The position numbers and the translations under genes are program-made. Positions 45,689 through 54,559 of a stretch of DNA of 64,000 bases are shown here, piece by piece. Numbering within the stretch: position 1 is the first letter of the stretch; each line of letters begins with the position of its first letter. The stretch covers positions 1-64,000 of the forward strand of contig DXEN01000017.1 of NCBI GenBank assembly GCA_019114945.1, read 5' to 3'. This stretch comes from Candidatus Parabacteroides intestinigallinarum (GTDB lineage: Bacteria > Bacteroidota > Bacteroidia > Bacteroidales > Tannerellaceae). The notes beneath the pieces were generated by a model. The model had not been told where the DNA came from. It worked only from the letters and a program-made list of their open reading frames with translations, and searched no databases.

Positions 45689-46128
45689 GATATTAAAGCA
45701 TAATTAGATTAAACCTCTTTTCAGCCGCGAACGTAGGTATTTACTCCCGAAGTAAAAAAGAAAATCGTATAATTTTTCCTTTTTATGTTCTCAAACATAT
45801 TCCCGCACGCCACCGTTCCATATATCAAACGTTCTTTGATAATATATTGATAATAAACCATTTACAAATCAATCTTTTCTTGCGCCTCATGGACGATAAT
45901 AATCGAAGCCTTTAAAAAACAAATGTTTACCGACCACTAATATTCATTATCGAGTTATACAAATTTCACCTCTACCACCCCACGCCATCCGGAAAGCGTA
46001 GCTTCGCGACACAGAAAGCCTGGCTTTCCACAGGGAAAAACCCGGCTTTATACCTATTATTATATATATCCACATAAGAATGCGCGAGGACGCCTCCCCG
46101 AAAAAAGGGAAAAAAGGGAAGCCGACTC
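45689..46128. other. Intergenic region between the susC-like gene and rpmH
   Basis: Divergent promoter region. A minus-strand TACGTTCG (complement of 45728-45735) may be the -7 box for susC. The middle is AT-rich with no gene. A short 22-bp palindromic array occupies 45991-46050. Confidence 0.4.
45991..46050. repeat. Three degenerate palindromic units of about 22 bp
   Basis: Palindromic cores lie 22 bases apart: GAAAGC..GCTTC (about 45992), GAAAGCCTGGCTTTC (46014-46028) and AAACCCGGCTTT (about 46038-46049). Sequence is unrelated to the other arrays but size is alike. Confidence 0.55.
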
Positions 46129-46159
46129 TTTGTATATTCAAAAAAAGGCTCTATCTTCG
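46129..46159 (+). promoter_or_regulatory. Promoter of rpmH
   Basis: TTTG at 46129-46132, a 19-base gap and TATCTTCG at 46152-46159 fit the Bacteroidota consensus with one change. The start codon is 43 bases further on. Confidence 0.65.
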
Positions 46160-46202
46160 CGGCTCGAATCATTATGCGAATAATAATAAATAAGATAGAA
46201 AG

Positions 46203-46355
46203 ATGAAAAGAACATTCCAACCTTCCAATCGGAAAAGAAAGAACAAGCACGGATTCCGTGCGAGAATGGCAACCGCGAACGGACGCCGGGTATTGGCGGC
46301 TCGCCGCGCGAAAGGCAGAGCGAAATTAACGGTATCCGACGAGTATTGCGGATAA
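46203..46355 (+). CDS. rpmH: 50S ribosomal protein L34
   Basis: 50 residues beginning [18 protein letters not shown] and containing [19 protein letters not shown], the conserved L34 pattern; the extra C-terminal segment SDEYCG is seen in Bacteroidetes. It is part of the large ribosomal subunit. Unlike in many bacteria, rnpA does not follow it. Confidence 0.97.
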   Translation: MKRTFQPSNRKRKNKHGFRARMATANGRRVLAARRAKGRAKLTVSDEYCG

Positions 46356-46390
46356 TCCGTACGACCGGAATCCACGGGAGAGACAAGGGG

Positions 46391-46424
46391 AAAGTAAAGG
46401 TTTTTGCGACAAAAAGCCTTTACT
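46391..46424 (+). terminator. Terminator of rpmH
   Basis: AAAGTAAAGG and CCTTTACTTT pair around a short A/T-rich loop and are followed by CTTTGTTTTT, about 36 bases after the rpmH stop. Confidence 0.8.
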
Positions 46425-46480
46425 TTCTTTGTTTTTGTGGGTTTATGCCGGTAGGATGAACCTATATGCCGTTTTTTACG

Positions 46481-46488
46481 TATATTTG
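46481..46488 (+). promoter_or_regulatory. -7 box of the PASTA-rluD-ddl-acyltransferase operon
   Basis: TATATTTG fits TAnnTTTG exactly and lies 26 bases before the PASTA gene start. Confidence 0.5.
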
Positions 46489-46514
46489 AGGCGGCAACGA
46501 AAACGAGAGATGAA

Positions 46515-47144
46515 ATGAGTAATTTTTTGATTCGATTGGTCAAGAATCCGTTTATCATCAATATACTGCTGATGATCATCGCGACGTGCGGCATCGTCTA
46601 CGGCGTGCTGGCATGGCTGGACTCCTATACGCGCCACAACGAGGCCGTGCTCGTCCCCGACGTGAAAGGGATGCGTATCGAGGACGCCGCCCAGTTCTTC
46701 CAGAATAGCCATTTGCGCTACAGCGTAATCGACTCCGTATTCTCCGAGAATGTCGCCCCGGGCGCCGTGGTAGAGCTCGTGCCCGAGGTAGGCTCGAAGG
46801 TCAAGGAAGGACGAATCGTATTCGTGACAATCAACGCGATGACCTCGCAAACGGCGATTATCCCCGACGTGGAGGACCTTTCGTTCCGCCAAGCCTACAC
46901 GCTCCTGCGAGGCGCTGGATTCGACTCGGTGGAAGTGGAGTACGTGGCGGGCGACTATAAGGACCTGGCGATGGGCGTGGAGATGGACGGACGTCCCTTG
47001 ATAAAGGGGGAGCGCTTGCCGCTCTCCTCCCACTTGGTGCTGAAAGTCAGCAGTGGCGACCCCAACTATATGCCGGAGGATTCGCTGGCGCTGGACAGCA
47101 TCCCCGTGGAGCCGTTGGATAGTGACTTGGAAAAATGGTTTTAG
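46515..47144 (+). CDS. Membrane-anchored PASTA-domain protein
   Basis: 209 residues: one membrane helix (FIINILLMIIATCGIVYGVLAWL, about 13-35) and two to three extracytoplasmic PASTA domains (VPDVKGMRIEDAAQFF; IPDVEDLSFRQAYTLLRGAG). PASTA domains bind uncross-linked peptidoglycan. No kinase or transpeptidase domain is attached, so it may be a sensor or scaffold for cell-wall synthesis, which fits the ddl gene in the same operon. Its stop lies inside the start region of the pseudouridine synthase gene. Confidence 0.9.
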   Translation: MSNFLIRLVKNPFIINILLMIIATCGIVYGVLAWLDSYTRHNEAVLVPDVKGMRIEDAAQFFQNSHLRYSVIDSVFSENVAPGAVVELVPEVGSKVKEGRIVFVTINAMTSQTAIIPDVEDLSFRQAYTLLRGAGFDSVEVEYVAGDYKDLAMGVEMDGRPLIKGERLPLSSHLVLKVSSGDPNYMPEDSLALDSIPVEPLDSDLEKWF

Positions 47145-47146
47145 GG

Positions 47147-48235
47147 ATGATGGAGGAATGGTTGGAAGAGATAGACGAGGGGACGCTGGAAGATGACCTG
47201 TTAGCGCCGGAGGAAGAGGACGAGGCCCTTTCCCAGCCTCTTTACGAGCATTATCGGTTCGTGGCGGACAAAGGGCAATCCCTGCTCCGGGTGGACAAGT
47301 TCCTGGTGGACCGCATCGTGGGCATCACGCGCAACCGCGTCCAACAAGCGGCCGAGGCGGGATACATCCACGTGAACGACAAACCCGTGAAAAGCAATTA
47401 CCGGGTGAAACCGCTGGACGTGGTCACGGTGCTGATGGACCGCCCGCGCCGGGAGGTAGAGATTATCCCGGAGGACATCCCCCTTGACATCGTGTACGAG
47501 GACGACGACCTGCTGGTGGTGAACAAACCGGCGGGATTAGTGGTACACCCCGGACACGGGAATTACACCGGCACCTTGGTGAACGCCCTGGCCTACCACC
47601 TCAAGGACGATCCCTATTACGACCCCTCCGACCCTCGCTTAGGCTTGGTGCATCGCATCGACAAGGACACATCGGGCCTGCTGGTCATCGCCAAGCGACC
47701 GGAGGCGAAAAGCCATTTGGGCTTGCAATTCTTCCACAAGACGACCCGGCGCGAATACCAAGCGTTGGTATGGGGAATCATCCAGGAGGACGAGGGACGC
47801 ATCGAAGGCAACATCGGACGTGATCCGCGCGACCGGATGCGGATGACGGTATTCCCCGAGGGCGACCAAGGGAAAACGGCGGTCACGCATTATACCGTAT
47901 TGGAGCGCTTAGGTTACGTCACGCTGGTAAAATGCCGCCTGGAAACGGGGCGCACGCACCAGATACGCGTGCACATGCGCCACATCGGCCACACGCTCTT
48001 CAACGACGAGCGATACGGGGGCCACGAGATATTGAAAGGTACAACTTTTTCGAAATACAAGCAGTTCATACAGAACTGTTTCACCATTTGCCCGCGTCAA
48101 GCCTTGCATGCCAAGACGCTGGGATTCATACATCCGACTACGGGAAAGGAGATGTTTTTCGACTCCGAGCTGCCCCCGGATATGCGGCAATTGATCGACA
48201 AATGGCGGGTTTATGTAAATACGAGGGAACTATGA
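47147..48235 (+). CDS. rluD: RluD-type 23S rRNA pseudouridine synthase
   Basis: About 362 residues. An acidic N-terminal extension (about 1-40) precedes an S4 RNA-binding domain (VDKFLVDRIVGITRNRVQQAAEAGYIHVND) and the synthase core with the catalytic motif HRIDKDTSGLLVIAK (Asp). Start is ATG 47147 or 47150, or ATG 47135 overlapping the PASTA gene; I prefer 47147, two bases after the PASTA stop. Modifies uridines in helix 69 of 23S rRNA if it is a true RluD; RluA-family paralogues are close. Confidence 0.9.
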   Translation: MMEEWLEEIDEGTLEDDLLAPEEEDEALSQPLYEHYRFVADKGQSLLRVDKFLVDRIVGITRNRVQQAAEAGYIHVNDKPVKSNYRVKPLDVVTVLMDRPRREVEIIPEDIPLDIVYEDDDLLVVNKPAGLVVHPGHGNYTGTLVNALAYHLKDDPYYDPSDPRLGLVHRIDKDTSGLLVIAKRPEAKSHLGLQFFHKTTRREYQALVWGIIQEDEGRIEGNIGRDPRDRMRMTVFPEGDQGKTAVTHYTVLERLGYVTLVKCRLETGRTHQIRVHMRHIGHTLFNDERYGGHEILKGTTFSKYKQFIQNCFTICPRQALHAKTLGFIHPTTGKEMFFDSELPPDMRQLIDKWRVYVNTREL

Positions 48236-49230
48236 GAACAAGAAAGAATGTCGCCATCGTGGCGGGAGGAGATTCGTCCGAGATCGTGATCTCGCTAAAA
48301 AGCGCGGAAGGACTCTACTCCTTTATCGATAAGGATAAATATAATGTATATATCGCCATCGTCAAGAAAGGCGAATGGGCGGTCGTGCTCCCCAACGGGG
48401 AACATACGCCCATCGACAAGAACGATTTCAGTTTCCAGGAGGGAGACGAGAAGAGGCATTTCGACTTCGCGTACATCACGATACACGGTACGCCGGGCGA
48501 GGACGGACGCCTGCAAGGCTATTTCGATATGATCGGGATGCCCTACTCCTCGTGCGGGATGCTGGTCAGTGCGCTGACCTTCAACAAATATGTCTGCAAC
48601 CATTATTTACAGGACTTCGGCATCCGGATCGCGGATTCCATCCATTTGTTCCGGGGCGAGCGTATCGCGGACGAGGAAGTCGTCAACCGCTTGGGATTGC
48701 CCCTCTTCGTGAAACCCGACGATGGCGGAAGCAGCTTCGGTGTCACGAAGGTGAAAGAGGCCTCCGGCATCCAACCGGCCATCGAGAAGGCGTTCCGGGA
48801 AGGGAAAGAGGTAATCATCGAGCGTTTCGTGGAGGGCACGGAGGTGACATGCGGATGCTACAAGGTCGCGGGGAAAGAGGTTGTCTTCCCCCTGACGGAG
48901 GTAGTTACCGAGAACGAGTTCTTCGATTTCGACGCGAAATACAACGGACAGGTGAGCGAGATCACACCCGCCCGGCTATCGGAGGAGCTGACACGAAAGA
49001 TCCAACAGGAGACCTCGCGGATCTACGATATATTGGGCGCCAAGGGCTTGATCCGGGTGGATTACATCATCCCCCGGGATGGCGAGCCGGTGCTCCTGGA
49101 GATTAACACGACACCGGGCATGACGGCCACCAGCTTCATCCCGCAACAAGTGCGGGCCGCCGGGTTGGACATCCGGGAGGTCATGACCGATATCATTGAG
49201 AATGAACTAAACAAAGAAACAACAAAATGA
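48232..49230 (+). CDS. ddl: D-alanine--D-alanine ligase
   Basis: 332 residues from ATG 48232, whose ATGA overlaps the rluD stop. An ATP-grasp enzyme: N-terminal domain with VAIVAGGDSSE, HGTPGEDGRLQG, the ATP site KPDDGGSSFGV, the FFDFDAKYNGQV loop in which Tyr marks D-Ala-D-Ala (not D-lactate) specificity, and the metal site LLEINTTPGMT. It makes the dipeptide for peptidoglycan precursors. The PASTA gene upstream and dacB at 3233 also act on the wall. Confidence 0.95.
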   Translation: MRTRKNVAIVAGGDSSEIVISLKSAEGLYSFIDKDKYNVYIAIVKKGEWAVVLPNGEHTPIDKNDFSFQEGDEKRHFDFAYITIHGTPGEDGRLQGYFDMIGMPYSSCGMLVSALTFNKYVCNHYLQDFGIRIADSIHLFRGERIADEEVVNRLGLPLFVKPDDGGSSFGVTKVKEASGIQPAIEKAFREGKEVIIERFVEGTEVTCGCYKVAGKEVVFPLTEVVTENEFFDFDAKYNGQVSEITPARLSEELTRKIQQETSRIYDILGAKGLIRVDYIIPRDGEPVLLEINTTPGMTATSFIPQQVRAAGLDIREVMTDIIENELNKETTK

Positions 49231-49236
49231 ACAGAT

Positions 49237-50400
49237 ATGGATACAGCGATTGTTTCCCCTAATTTCGACGATATTCGTCCGCTCAATAACAACGAGGTAA
49301 AGGATGCGATCGAGAGCCTGATCGCCAATGAGGAGTTCAAGCGGGCCTTGCGATACATCAAGCCGGATTTGGACTGGGAGGAATTCTCCGCCGCGATGCG
49401 CGCCTGCCAGACGAAAGAGGAGTTCAAGGCCACGTTCGGCTACGACGCGGTCATAACGGTGGCGAAGAAGACCACCTTCTCGCTCACGATATCCGGGCGC
49501 AGCCGCCTGCCTAAGGATAAAGCGGCCTGCACGTTCATCTCGAATCACCGGGATATCGTACTGGACGCCTCTTTCTTGAATCTCATGCTATACGACGTAG
49601 GCTACGGCATGACGCAGATCGCCATCGGCGACAACCTGCTGATCCGTCCCTGGATAGAGACCTTGGTACGGCTGAGCAATAGTTTCATCGTGAAACGCGG
49701 CGTGTCCGTGCGACAGATGCTGGAGGTGAGCCGTACGCTCTCCGCCTATATCCACCATACGATTCAGGAGACCAAGGAGTCCATCTGGATTGCCCAGCGC
49801 GAGGGACGTGCCAAGGACTCGGACGACCGCACGCAAGGAAGCGTGCTGAAGATGCTGAGCATCGGAGGCAATAAGAATAACCTGCTGGACAACCTGATAG
49901 ACCTGAACATCCTGCCAATCGCCATCTCGTACGAGTTCGACCCGTGCGATTACCTGAAAGCGAAAGAGTTCCAACTCAAGCGGGACGACCCCAACTACGT
50001 GAAGAGCCAGCATGACGATTTGCTGAGTATGGAAACCGGTATCCTGAACAACAAAGGGCGCGTGCATTTCACGATCACCTCGCCCATCAACCCCTATCTG
50101 GAGCAACTCGACCGGAACATGGAGAAGAACGAGTTGGTAGGCGCTATCGCCTCCATCATCGACCGGGAGATTTACAAGAACTACCGGTTCTATCCCTGCA
50201 ATTACGTGGCTTATGATTGGCTGAACGGCACCCGACGCTTCCACGAGCACTACGGACCGAAAGACAAGAAACAGTTCGAGACGTACATCCAAGGACAGCT
50301 GGACAAGATTGTCCTGCCCGACAAGGACGAGACATTCCTGCGGAAAAAACTCCTGGAAATGTACTCCAACCCCTTGAAAAATTATCTGACTACATTATAA
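49237..50400 (+). CDS. 1-acyl-glycerol-3-phosphate acyltransferase-family protein
   Basis: 387 residues with no signal peptide. The acyltransferase motif NHRDIVLD (HxxxxD) is at about residues 106-113, followed by RGVSVRQMLEVSRTLSAYIH and IWIAQREGRAKDSDDRTQG, an EGR/GR-type second motif, and LPIAISYEFDPCDYL. It is larger than PlsC, with an N-terminal region of 90 residues; such proteins form a distinct Bacteroidetes group. It is likely active in phospholipid synthesis at the inner membrane. Last gene of the operon, 6 bases after ddl. Confidence 0.88.
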   Translation: MDTAIVSPNFDDIRPLNNNEVKDAIESLIANEEFKRALRYIKPDLDWEEFSAAMRACQTKEEFKATFGYDAVITVAKKTTFSLTISGRSRLPKDKAACTFISNHRDIVLDASFLNLMLYDVGYGMTQIAIGDNLLIRPWIETLVRLSNSFIVKRGVSVRQMLEVSRTLSAYIHHTIQETKESIWIAQREGRAKDSDDRTQGSVLKMLSIGGNKNNLLDNLIDLNILPIAISYEFDPCDYLKAKEFQLKRDDPNYVKSQHDDLLSMETGILNNKGRVHFTITSPINPYLEQLDRNMEKNELVGAIASIIDREIYKNYRFYPCNYVAYDWLNGTRRFHEHYGPKDKKQFETYIQGQLDKIVLPDKDETFLRKKLLEMYSNPLKNYLTTL

Positions 50401-50411
50401 AATAGACCGAT

Positions 50412-50448
50412 GGAAGGTGTGTCAAAATCAAGCATTGGCACACCTTCC
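50412..50448. terminator. Bidirectional terminator between the acyltransferase and DUF3108 genes
   Basis: GGAAGGTGTGTCAA pairs with TTGGCACACCTTCC in 13 Watson-Crick or wobble positions of 14, with a nine-base loop. It separates two convergent genes. Very similar to 21019-21055. Confidence 0.85.
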
Positions 50449-50456
50449 AACGTTTA

Positions 50457-51329
50457 TCACTTGCCTCCACCACCGATCGCGACGCGGCAAGAGAGCGGGG
50501 CCTGCCGGTTGAAGGAATCGCGGTAATAGGCCTCGGCGGCTCCTATCCTTAACTTGGCACGCACCTTCACCGGGATATGATTCGCGTCATCTCCCATCCA
50601 TACCTCAGCGGCCTCCTTCGCTTGGGTGAACGCCTCGTCGTAAATATCGATATAGAAATGACGTGTGCGGTACTTGAACCCCTGGTGCTCCACGATTTGT
50701 TGCCCCGTATAACGGAAACGGGCATTCACCAAGTCGCGACCGATAGCGACCGTAAAGGGGAACTCCGCCCCATACGAAAGCGCCGACCAGTCCAGCGAGC
50801 GCAGATGCATCGTGGCGCCTAACAAATCGAAGACCGGATTCCGGCTCATCAGGAGGGTATCTATCTTGGTCGCTTTCAATGTATAACGGAGCGAATGAAT
50901 CGCCACGCTATCGTCCTTTCCATAGTTGAAATCCAGCTCATCCACCGAATAATAATCGCCATCGTTCGTTCGCTTGGAACTATACAATAGCCGATGATCC
51001 GCCGAGTAATGGCAATCGATCGTATCCCGCATGGGGAAGAAACGTTCCACCACGCCCGAGGAACGGAACAACAAGGTATAACGCCACGGCGAACCGACTC
51101 GCTCCGAGGCGTTCCGCACGGAGAATGTGGCCAACCCCGCCTTCGACATAATCACCCCCCACTTGAAATAGAGATCGTAATCAATCCGCTCGCCATGTGA
51201 CAAGGGCAAAGGCTGCGCCCGAAGGCCAGAGACGAACGCGCACCCGATAATTATCGCGGATAGCACCCATTTAGAAGCCCAGACTCCTGAAGCTATTGCT
51301 CGTGGACGATGATTGTTGCCTTCCCTCAT
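50457..51329 (-). CDS. Exported DUF3108-family protein
   Basis: 290 residues. A signal peptide (WVLSAIIIGCAFVSGLRAQ) is followed by a beta-rich domain with RIDYDLYFKWGVIMSKAGLATFSV, YRTRHFYIDIYDEAFTQAKEAAEVWMGDD in separate stretches, and HIPVKVRAKLRIGAAEAYYR, matching DUF3108. The role is unknown; the family is exported or surface-related. The ATG at 51329 overlaps the preceding gene by 59 bp. A GTG at 51266 just after that gene's stop is possible but gives a signal peptide lacking positive charges. Confidence 0.82.
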   Translation of the reverse strand: MREGNNHRPRAIASGVWASKWVLSAIIIGCAFVSGLRAQPLPLSHGERIDYDLYFKWGVIMSKAGLATFSVRNASERVGSPWRYTLLFRSSGVVERFFPMRDTIDCHYSADHRLLYSSKRTNDGDYYSVDELDFNYGKDDSVAIHSLRYTLKATKIDTLLMSRNPVFDLLGATMHLRSLDWSALSYGAEFPFTVAIGRDLVNARFRYTGQQIVEHQGFKYRTRHFYIDIYDEAFTQAKEAAEVWMGDDANHIPVKVRAKLRIGAAEAYYRDSFNRQAPLSCRVAIGGGGK

Positions 51330-53193
51330 TTCTATAATCCCGTTTCTTTTTCGTTTGTTCCTTCGGCTTGTTCTTCGTAATCTCCAGCGGCTTCTGGCGG
51401 TTGAACGGCGCGGCGTGTATATCCCACGTCTCCTCTACCTGCCAGTTCTGCATGATATTGAACATCTTCGGGCAATAGAAGACCATCTCCGGTTGCCTCT
51501 TCCCGGCATAATCGCCCGTATCCCACTTATCGTTGCCATTCGCGTCCAGCACCAAGCGGGCGTAATACTTATCCGGCTTCAAATCCATGAAAAGCGCGCC
51601 ACCGTCCTTCATCCGGACCTTGCGCACCGGCACATCGTTGCTATTCAGCAGCTCCACGAAAGCGGTAGAATCCGCGCCAATAATATTAATGTATAAATGC
51701 CCATACTCGTCCTCTCGCTTAATCTTGAAGTTCCCCTCGAAACCCTCGTTCCACTTTCCGTACACGCTGAAAATCGCGGCCGAGTCGATACTTAGCCGGA
51801 ACTCCTCGCCATACCCCCACGGACGCTTCAGGCAGAATTTCAAAGAGTTGATCGAATCCGGGAAGAACTCGAAATCCGCGGGATTCCATACCGAGTCCAC
51901 CATCTGCTCCAAACGGAACATCTCCCCGTCAATCTCGATAACCGGCTCGGAGAATATCACCGATATCGTATCGTACAGATTAATCGAGCCCGTGGCGTTG
52001 AGCGTCATACCCAAGAACTCAATAGGCTCCGGCTCGTCGTCCTTACGCTTCTTCTTTTTCTCCACCGGACGACGACGGGCGATAAACTGTACCGTATCCC
52101 GTTGCGGACGCAGGATATTCAACGAATCACTCTTCATATAATCCACCTCCATCCGCAAGGTATCCTGTTGCCATACCAACGAGTCGGTCAACCAATAGAG
52201 CGCCGTCTTTCCTTCCTCGGTGGTTTGCGGGTAGTACCACACGCTATCCACAGGCGTGAAATTCAGAGGGACGGGAATAGGCACGGAGTCTAACGGAGCG
52301 TTGAAACGTAGCGAGAGGACACGCTCGTCGTTCCGCTCGGGGCGTAGCATATATTGCCGCACCACATCCTCCTTGAAGAGACGCAACTCAATATCGTCGG
52401 GCATAAAACGCGTATAACCGACCGTCCGGATCGTATCGATCGTCAAAGTATCCTTCCAAAGGGTATCCTGGCGGGTAGCCAACTCGAATGTAGGCACCAC
52501 CAAGGAATCGTAAAAGGCAATCGCCTGACCGGGCTGGCTATATCGGTACGTACGCATCACGTCCTCCAAGGCATAGACCCGGTACGTGCCCGGCGCCATG
52601 TTACGAATCGTGAACTCACCCTTATCGTTCGTACGCGAGGTGCGCGTAAAAGGCAGACTCGTGAAAGCCGAATCCTCTAAATTCGTATGCACGCCAATCG
52701 TGATACCCGGCATCGGCTCCAGGTTCTCCGCGTTCAACAATATTCCGGAGATCGCCAACGAATCGAGCGTCTCGCCCGTAGAGAAGGCGAAGGTGAAATT
52801 CTCCAGCACATTCTTCTCGTTGTTATCGGCAAGGGCGGTGGTAAAGTCGATCGTGTAAGTCTCGTTCTCCAGCATCGTATCCTGGAACTCCACGATTACC
52901 CGGCGGCCATTCGCCTGGATAACCGGTTGCAAGCGCTGAGGAGGTGTAACGATGACATTCTCGGAAGGTTGATCGAGCTGCACCAGCTCGTCAAACAAGA
53001 TCTCCACCCGGTTCTTCTTGAAGTTGAGTTGATTTGGAAGAGGATCGCTACTCACGAACTTGGGCGGCGCCTCATCATACGGGCCTCCGTTCGGCGTGGC
53101 CATATTCGCGCACGAATAAAGCAATACCAGCACGAACGCCCCGAAAAAGAAACGCAGGCTATCTCTCACATATTTATTCTCTCTCATTCCCAT
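51271..53193 (-). CDS. Lipoprotein with bacterial Ig-like (Big_5/SbsA-like) domain
   Basis: 640 residues. The N-terminus is a lipoprotein signal (lipobox LLYSC, Cys at about 28) followed by ANMATPNGGPYDEAPPKFVSSDP, typical of the family (quoted in parts). An Ig-like domain (about 40-145; NRVEILFDELVQLDQPS) is followed by a carboxypeptidase-like segment (about 150-215) and a long C-terminal part with LYINIIGADSTAFVELL and YYARLVLDANGNDKWDTGDY. It is likely on the outer membrane, function unknown. The C-terminal ~30 residues are Lys/Gln/Ser-rich. Confidence 0.88.
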   Translation of the reverse strand: MGMRENKYVRDSLRFFFGAFVLVLLYSCANMATPNGGPYDEAPPKFVSSDPLPNQLNFKKNRVEILFDELVQLDQPSENVIVTPPQRLQPVIQANGRRVIVEFQDTMLENETYTIDFTTALADNNEKNVLENFTFAFSTGETLDSLAISGILLNAENLEPMPGITIGVHTNLEDSAFTSLPFTRTSRTNDKGEFTIRNMAPGTYRVYALEDVMRTYRYSQPGQAIAFYDSLVVPTFELATRQDTLWKDTLTIDTIRTVGYTRFMPDDIELRLFKEDVVRQYMLRPERNDERVLSLRFNAPLDSVPIPVPLNFTPVDSVWYYPQTTEEGKTALYWLTDSLVWQQDTLRMEVDYMKSDSLNILRPQRDTVQFIARRRPVEKKKKRKDDEPEPIEFLGMTLNATGSINLYDTISVIFSEPVIEIDGEMFRLEQMVDSVWNPADFEFFPDSINSLKFCLKRPWGYGEEFRLSIDSAAIFSVYGKWNEGFEGNFKIKREDEYGHLYINIIGADSTAFVELLNSNDVPVRKVRMKDGGALFMDLKPDKYYARLVLDANGNDKWDTGDYAGKRQPEMVFYCPKMFNIMQNWQVEETWDIHAAPFNRQKPLEITKNKPKEQTKKKRDYRNEGRQQSSSTSNSFRSLGF

Positions 53194-53292
53194 CCTTATT
53201 TCGATCGCGGGACAAAAATAGGGAAAAATCCCGTGACCCGCAGGTCCTTATACACTAATTATTCCTATCAAGCCACGATACGCCACCCGCCT

Positions 53293-54537
53293 TTACTCGA
53301 AACGGATGCTCTTGGCGGGATCGATCTTCGTAATCAAGTACGACGGCCCCAGCATCATCAGCATGGAAGCGACCAACGTACCTACGTTCAAGAGGATGAA
53401 AGCCTGCGGACTCAAGTGAATCGGCACGGCGTCCAGGTAATATACGGAGGCATCCAGCTTTAACAAATGAAACCGGGATTGGAGCCAGCAAATGGAAAGC
53501 CCGATAGCGTTTCCCCATAACATTCCTTTCCCTATCAGGAAGAACGACACGTAGAGGAATATCTTCCGGATACTGGTGTCGCTCTCGCCCAAAGCTTTCA
53601 GGATACCGATCATCTGGGTACGTTCCAAGATAATAATGAGCAAGCCGGATATCATCGTGAAGCCCGCCACGGCGAGCATCAGCGCCAATATAACGACCAC
53701 ATTGATATCCAATATATCCAGCCAATTAAAGATCATCGGGTTGAGTTCCTTTATCGAACGGGTATAGAAAGAGTTGCCGTTCCGGTCCTGTCGCTCCGAT
53801 AAATGGAAATAAAGCGCCTCCGCGATCGGATCCAAACGCTCGTAGTCGCTTACACGCAGCTCCAGACCACTCACCTGGTCGGCCTCCCAATGGTTCAATC
53901 GACGTATCTGCTTGATATCGGCGATCACGAACAACTTATCGTAATCCAAGAAACCGGTCTCATAAATGCCTACGATCGTGAATTTGCGCGCCCGCACCTC
54001 CTCGCCCACGAAATAAGCGAGAAACGAATCGCCCACGTTCAACTCCAATAAATCGGACAGATGGCGGGACAGGATAACCTCCGTGGAGTTCTTATCCGGC
54101 TGGATGGAAAGTACCCGTCCCTCTTTCAGGTTCTCTTGGAAAAAAGTCCAATCATAATCCTCATCCACGCCTTTCAGCACGATGCCCTGGAAATCCCGCT
54201 CCGTCTTCAGGATGCCCAGTTTCGTGGCGAACCGCTCCACATGCCGGATGCCCGGGAAGGCGGAAAGTACCTTCATCAACGTATCGCTCACCGCGATAGG
54301 ACTGGCCTCATACGAGGTGTTGCTATCAAAATTCGTTACTTGAATATGCGCCCCAAAACCTATCACCTTCTCGCGCACCTCTTTCTTAAAACCCACCACG
54401 ATCGCCACGGAAAGAATCATGACCGCCAATCCCAAGGCGATTCCCGCCAAGGCGATACGGATGACGGGCGGGGTAGCCCGGCGCTTCCCCTCCTTGCCAA
54501 AGTAAATCTTTCTCGCTATGAATAACTCAAGGTTCAA
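53293..54537 (-). CDS. LolC/LolE-type FtsX-domain ABC permease
   Basis: 414 residues with one N-terminal membrane helix (IALAGIALGLAVMILSVAIVVGF), a large periplasmic MacB_PCD-like domain (about 50-260) and three C-terminal helices (about 275-405). Begins with FIARKIYFGKEGKRR, typical of Bacteroidetes LolC/E-like permeases of lipoprotein-releasing systems. The matching ATPase is not next to it. It is 22 bases from the aminotransferase gene. Confidence 0.88.
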   Translation of the reverse strand: MNLELFIARKIYFGKEGKRRATPPVIRIALAGIALGLAVMILSVAIVVGFKKEVREKVIGFGAHIQVTNFDSNTSYEASPIAVSDTLMKVLSAFPGIRHVERFATKLGILKTERDFQGIVLKGVDEDYDWTFFQENLKEGRVLSIQPDKNSTEVILSRHLSDLLELNVGDSFLAYFVGEEVRARKFTIVGIYETGFLDYDKLFVIADIKQIRRLNHWEADQVSGLELRVSDYERLDPIAEALYFHLSERQDRNGNSFYTRSIKELNPMIFNWLDILDINVVVILALMLAVAGFTMISGLLIIILERTQMIGILKALGESDTSIRKIFLYVSFFLIGKGMLWGNAIGLSICWLQSRFHLLKLDASVYYLDAVPIHLSPQAFILLNVGTLVASMLMMLGPSYLITKIDPAKSIRFE

Positions 54538-54559
54538 GAGGCTACGTATCGTGATCGCG

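Noticed and set aside
47932..48231. 100-codon N-terminal extension of the D-Ala-D-Ala ligase
   Set aside because: It overlaps the rluD gene in another frame; ATG 48232 fits the family's start and the ATGA overlap.
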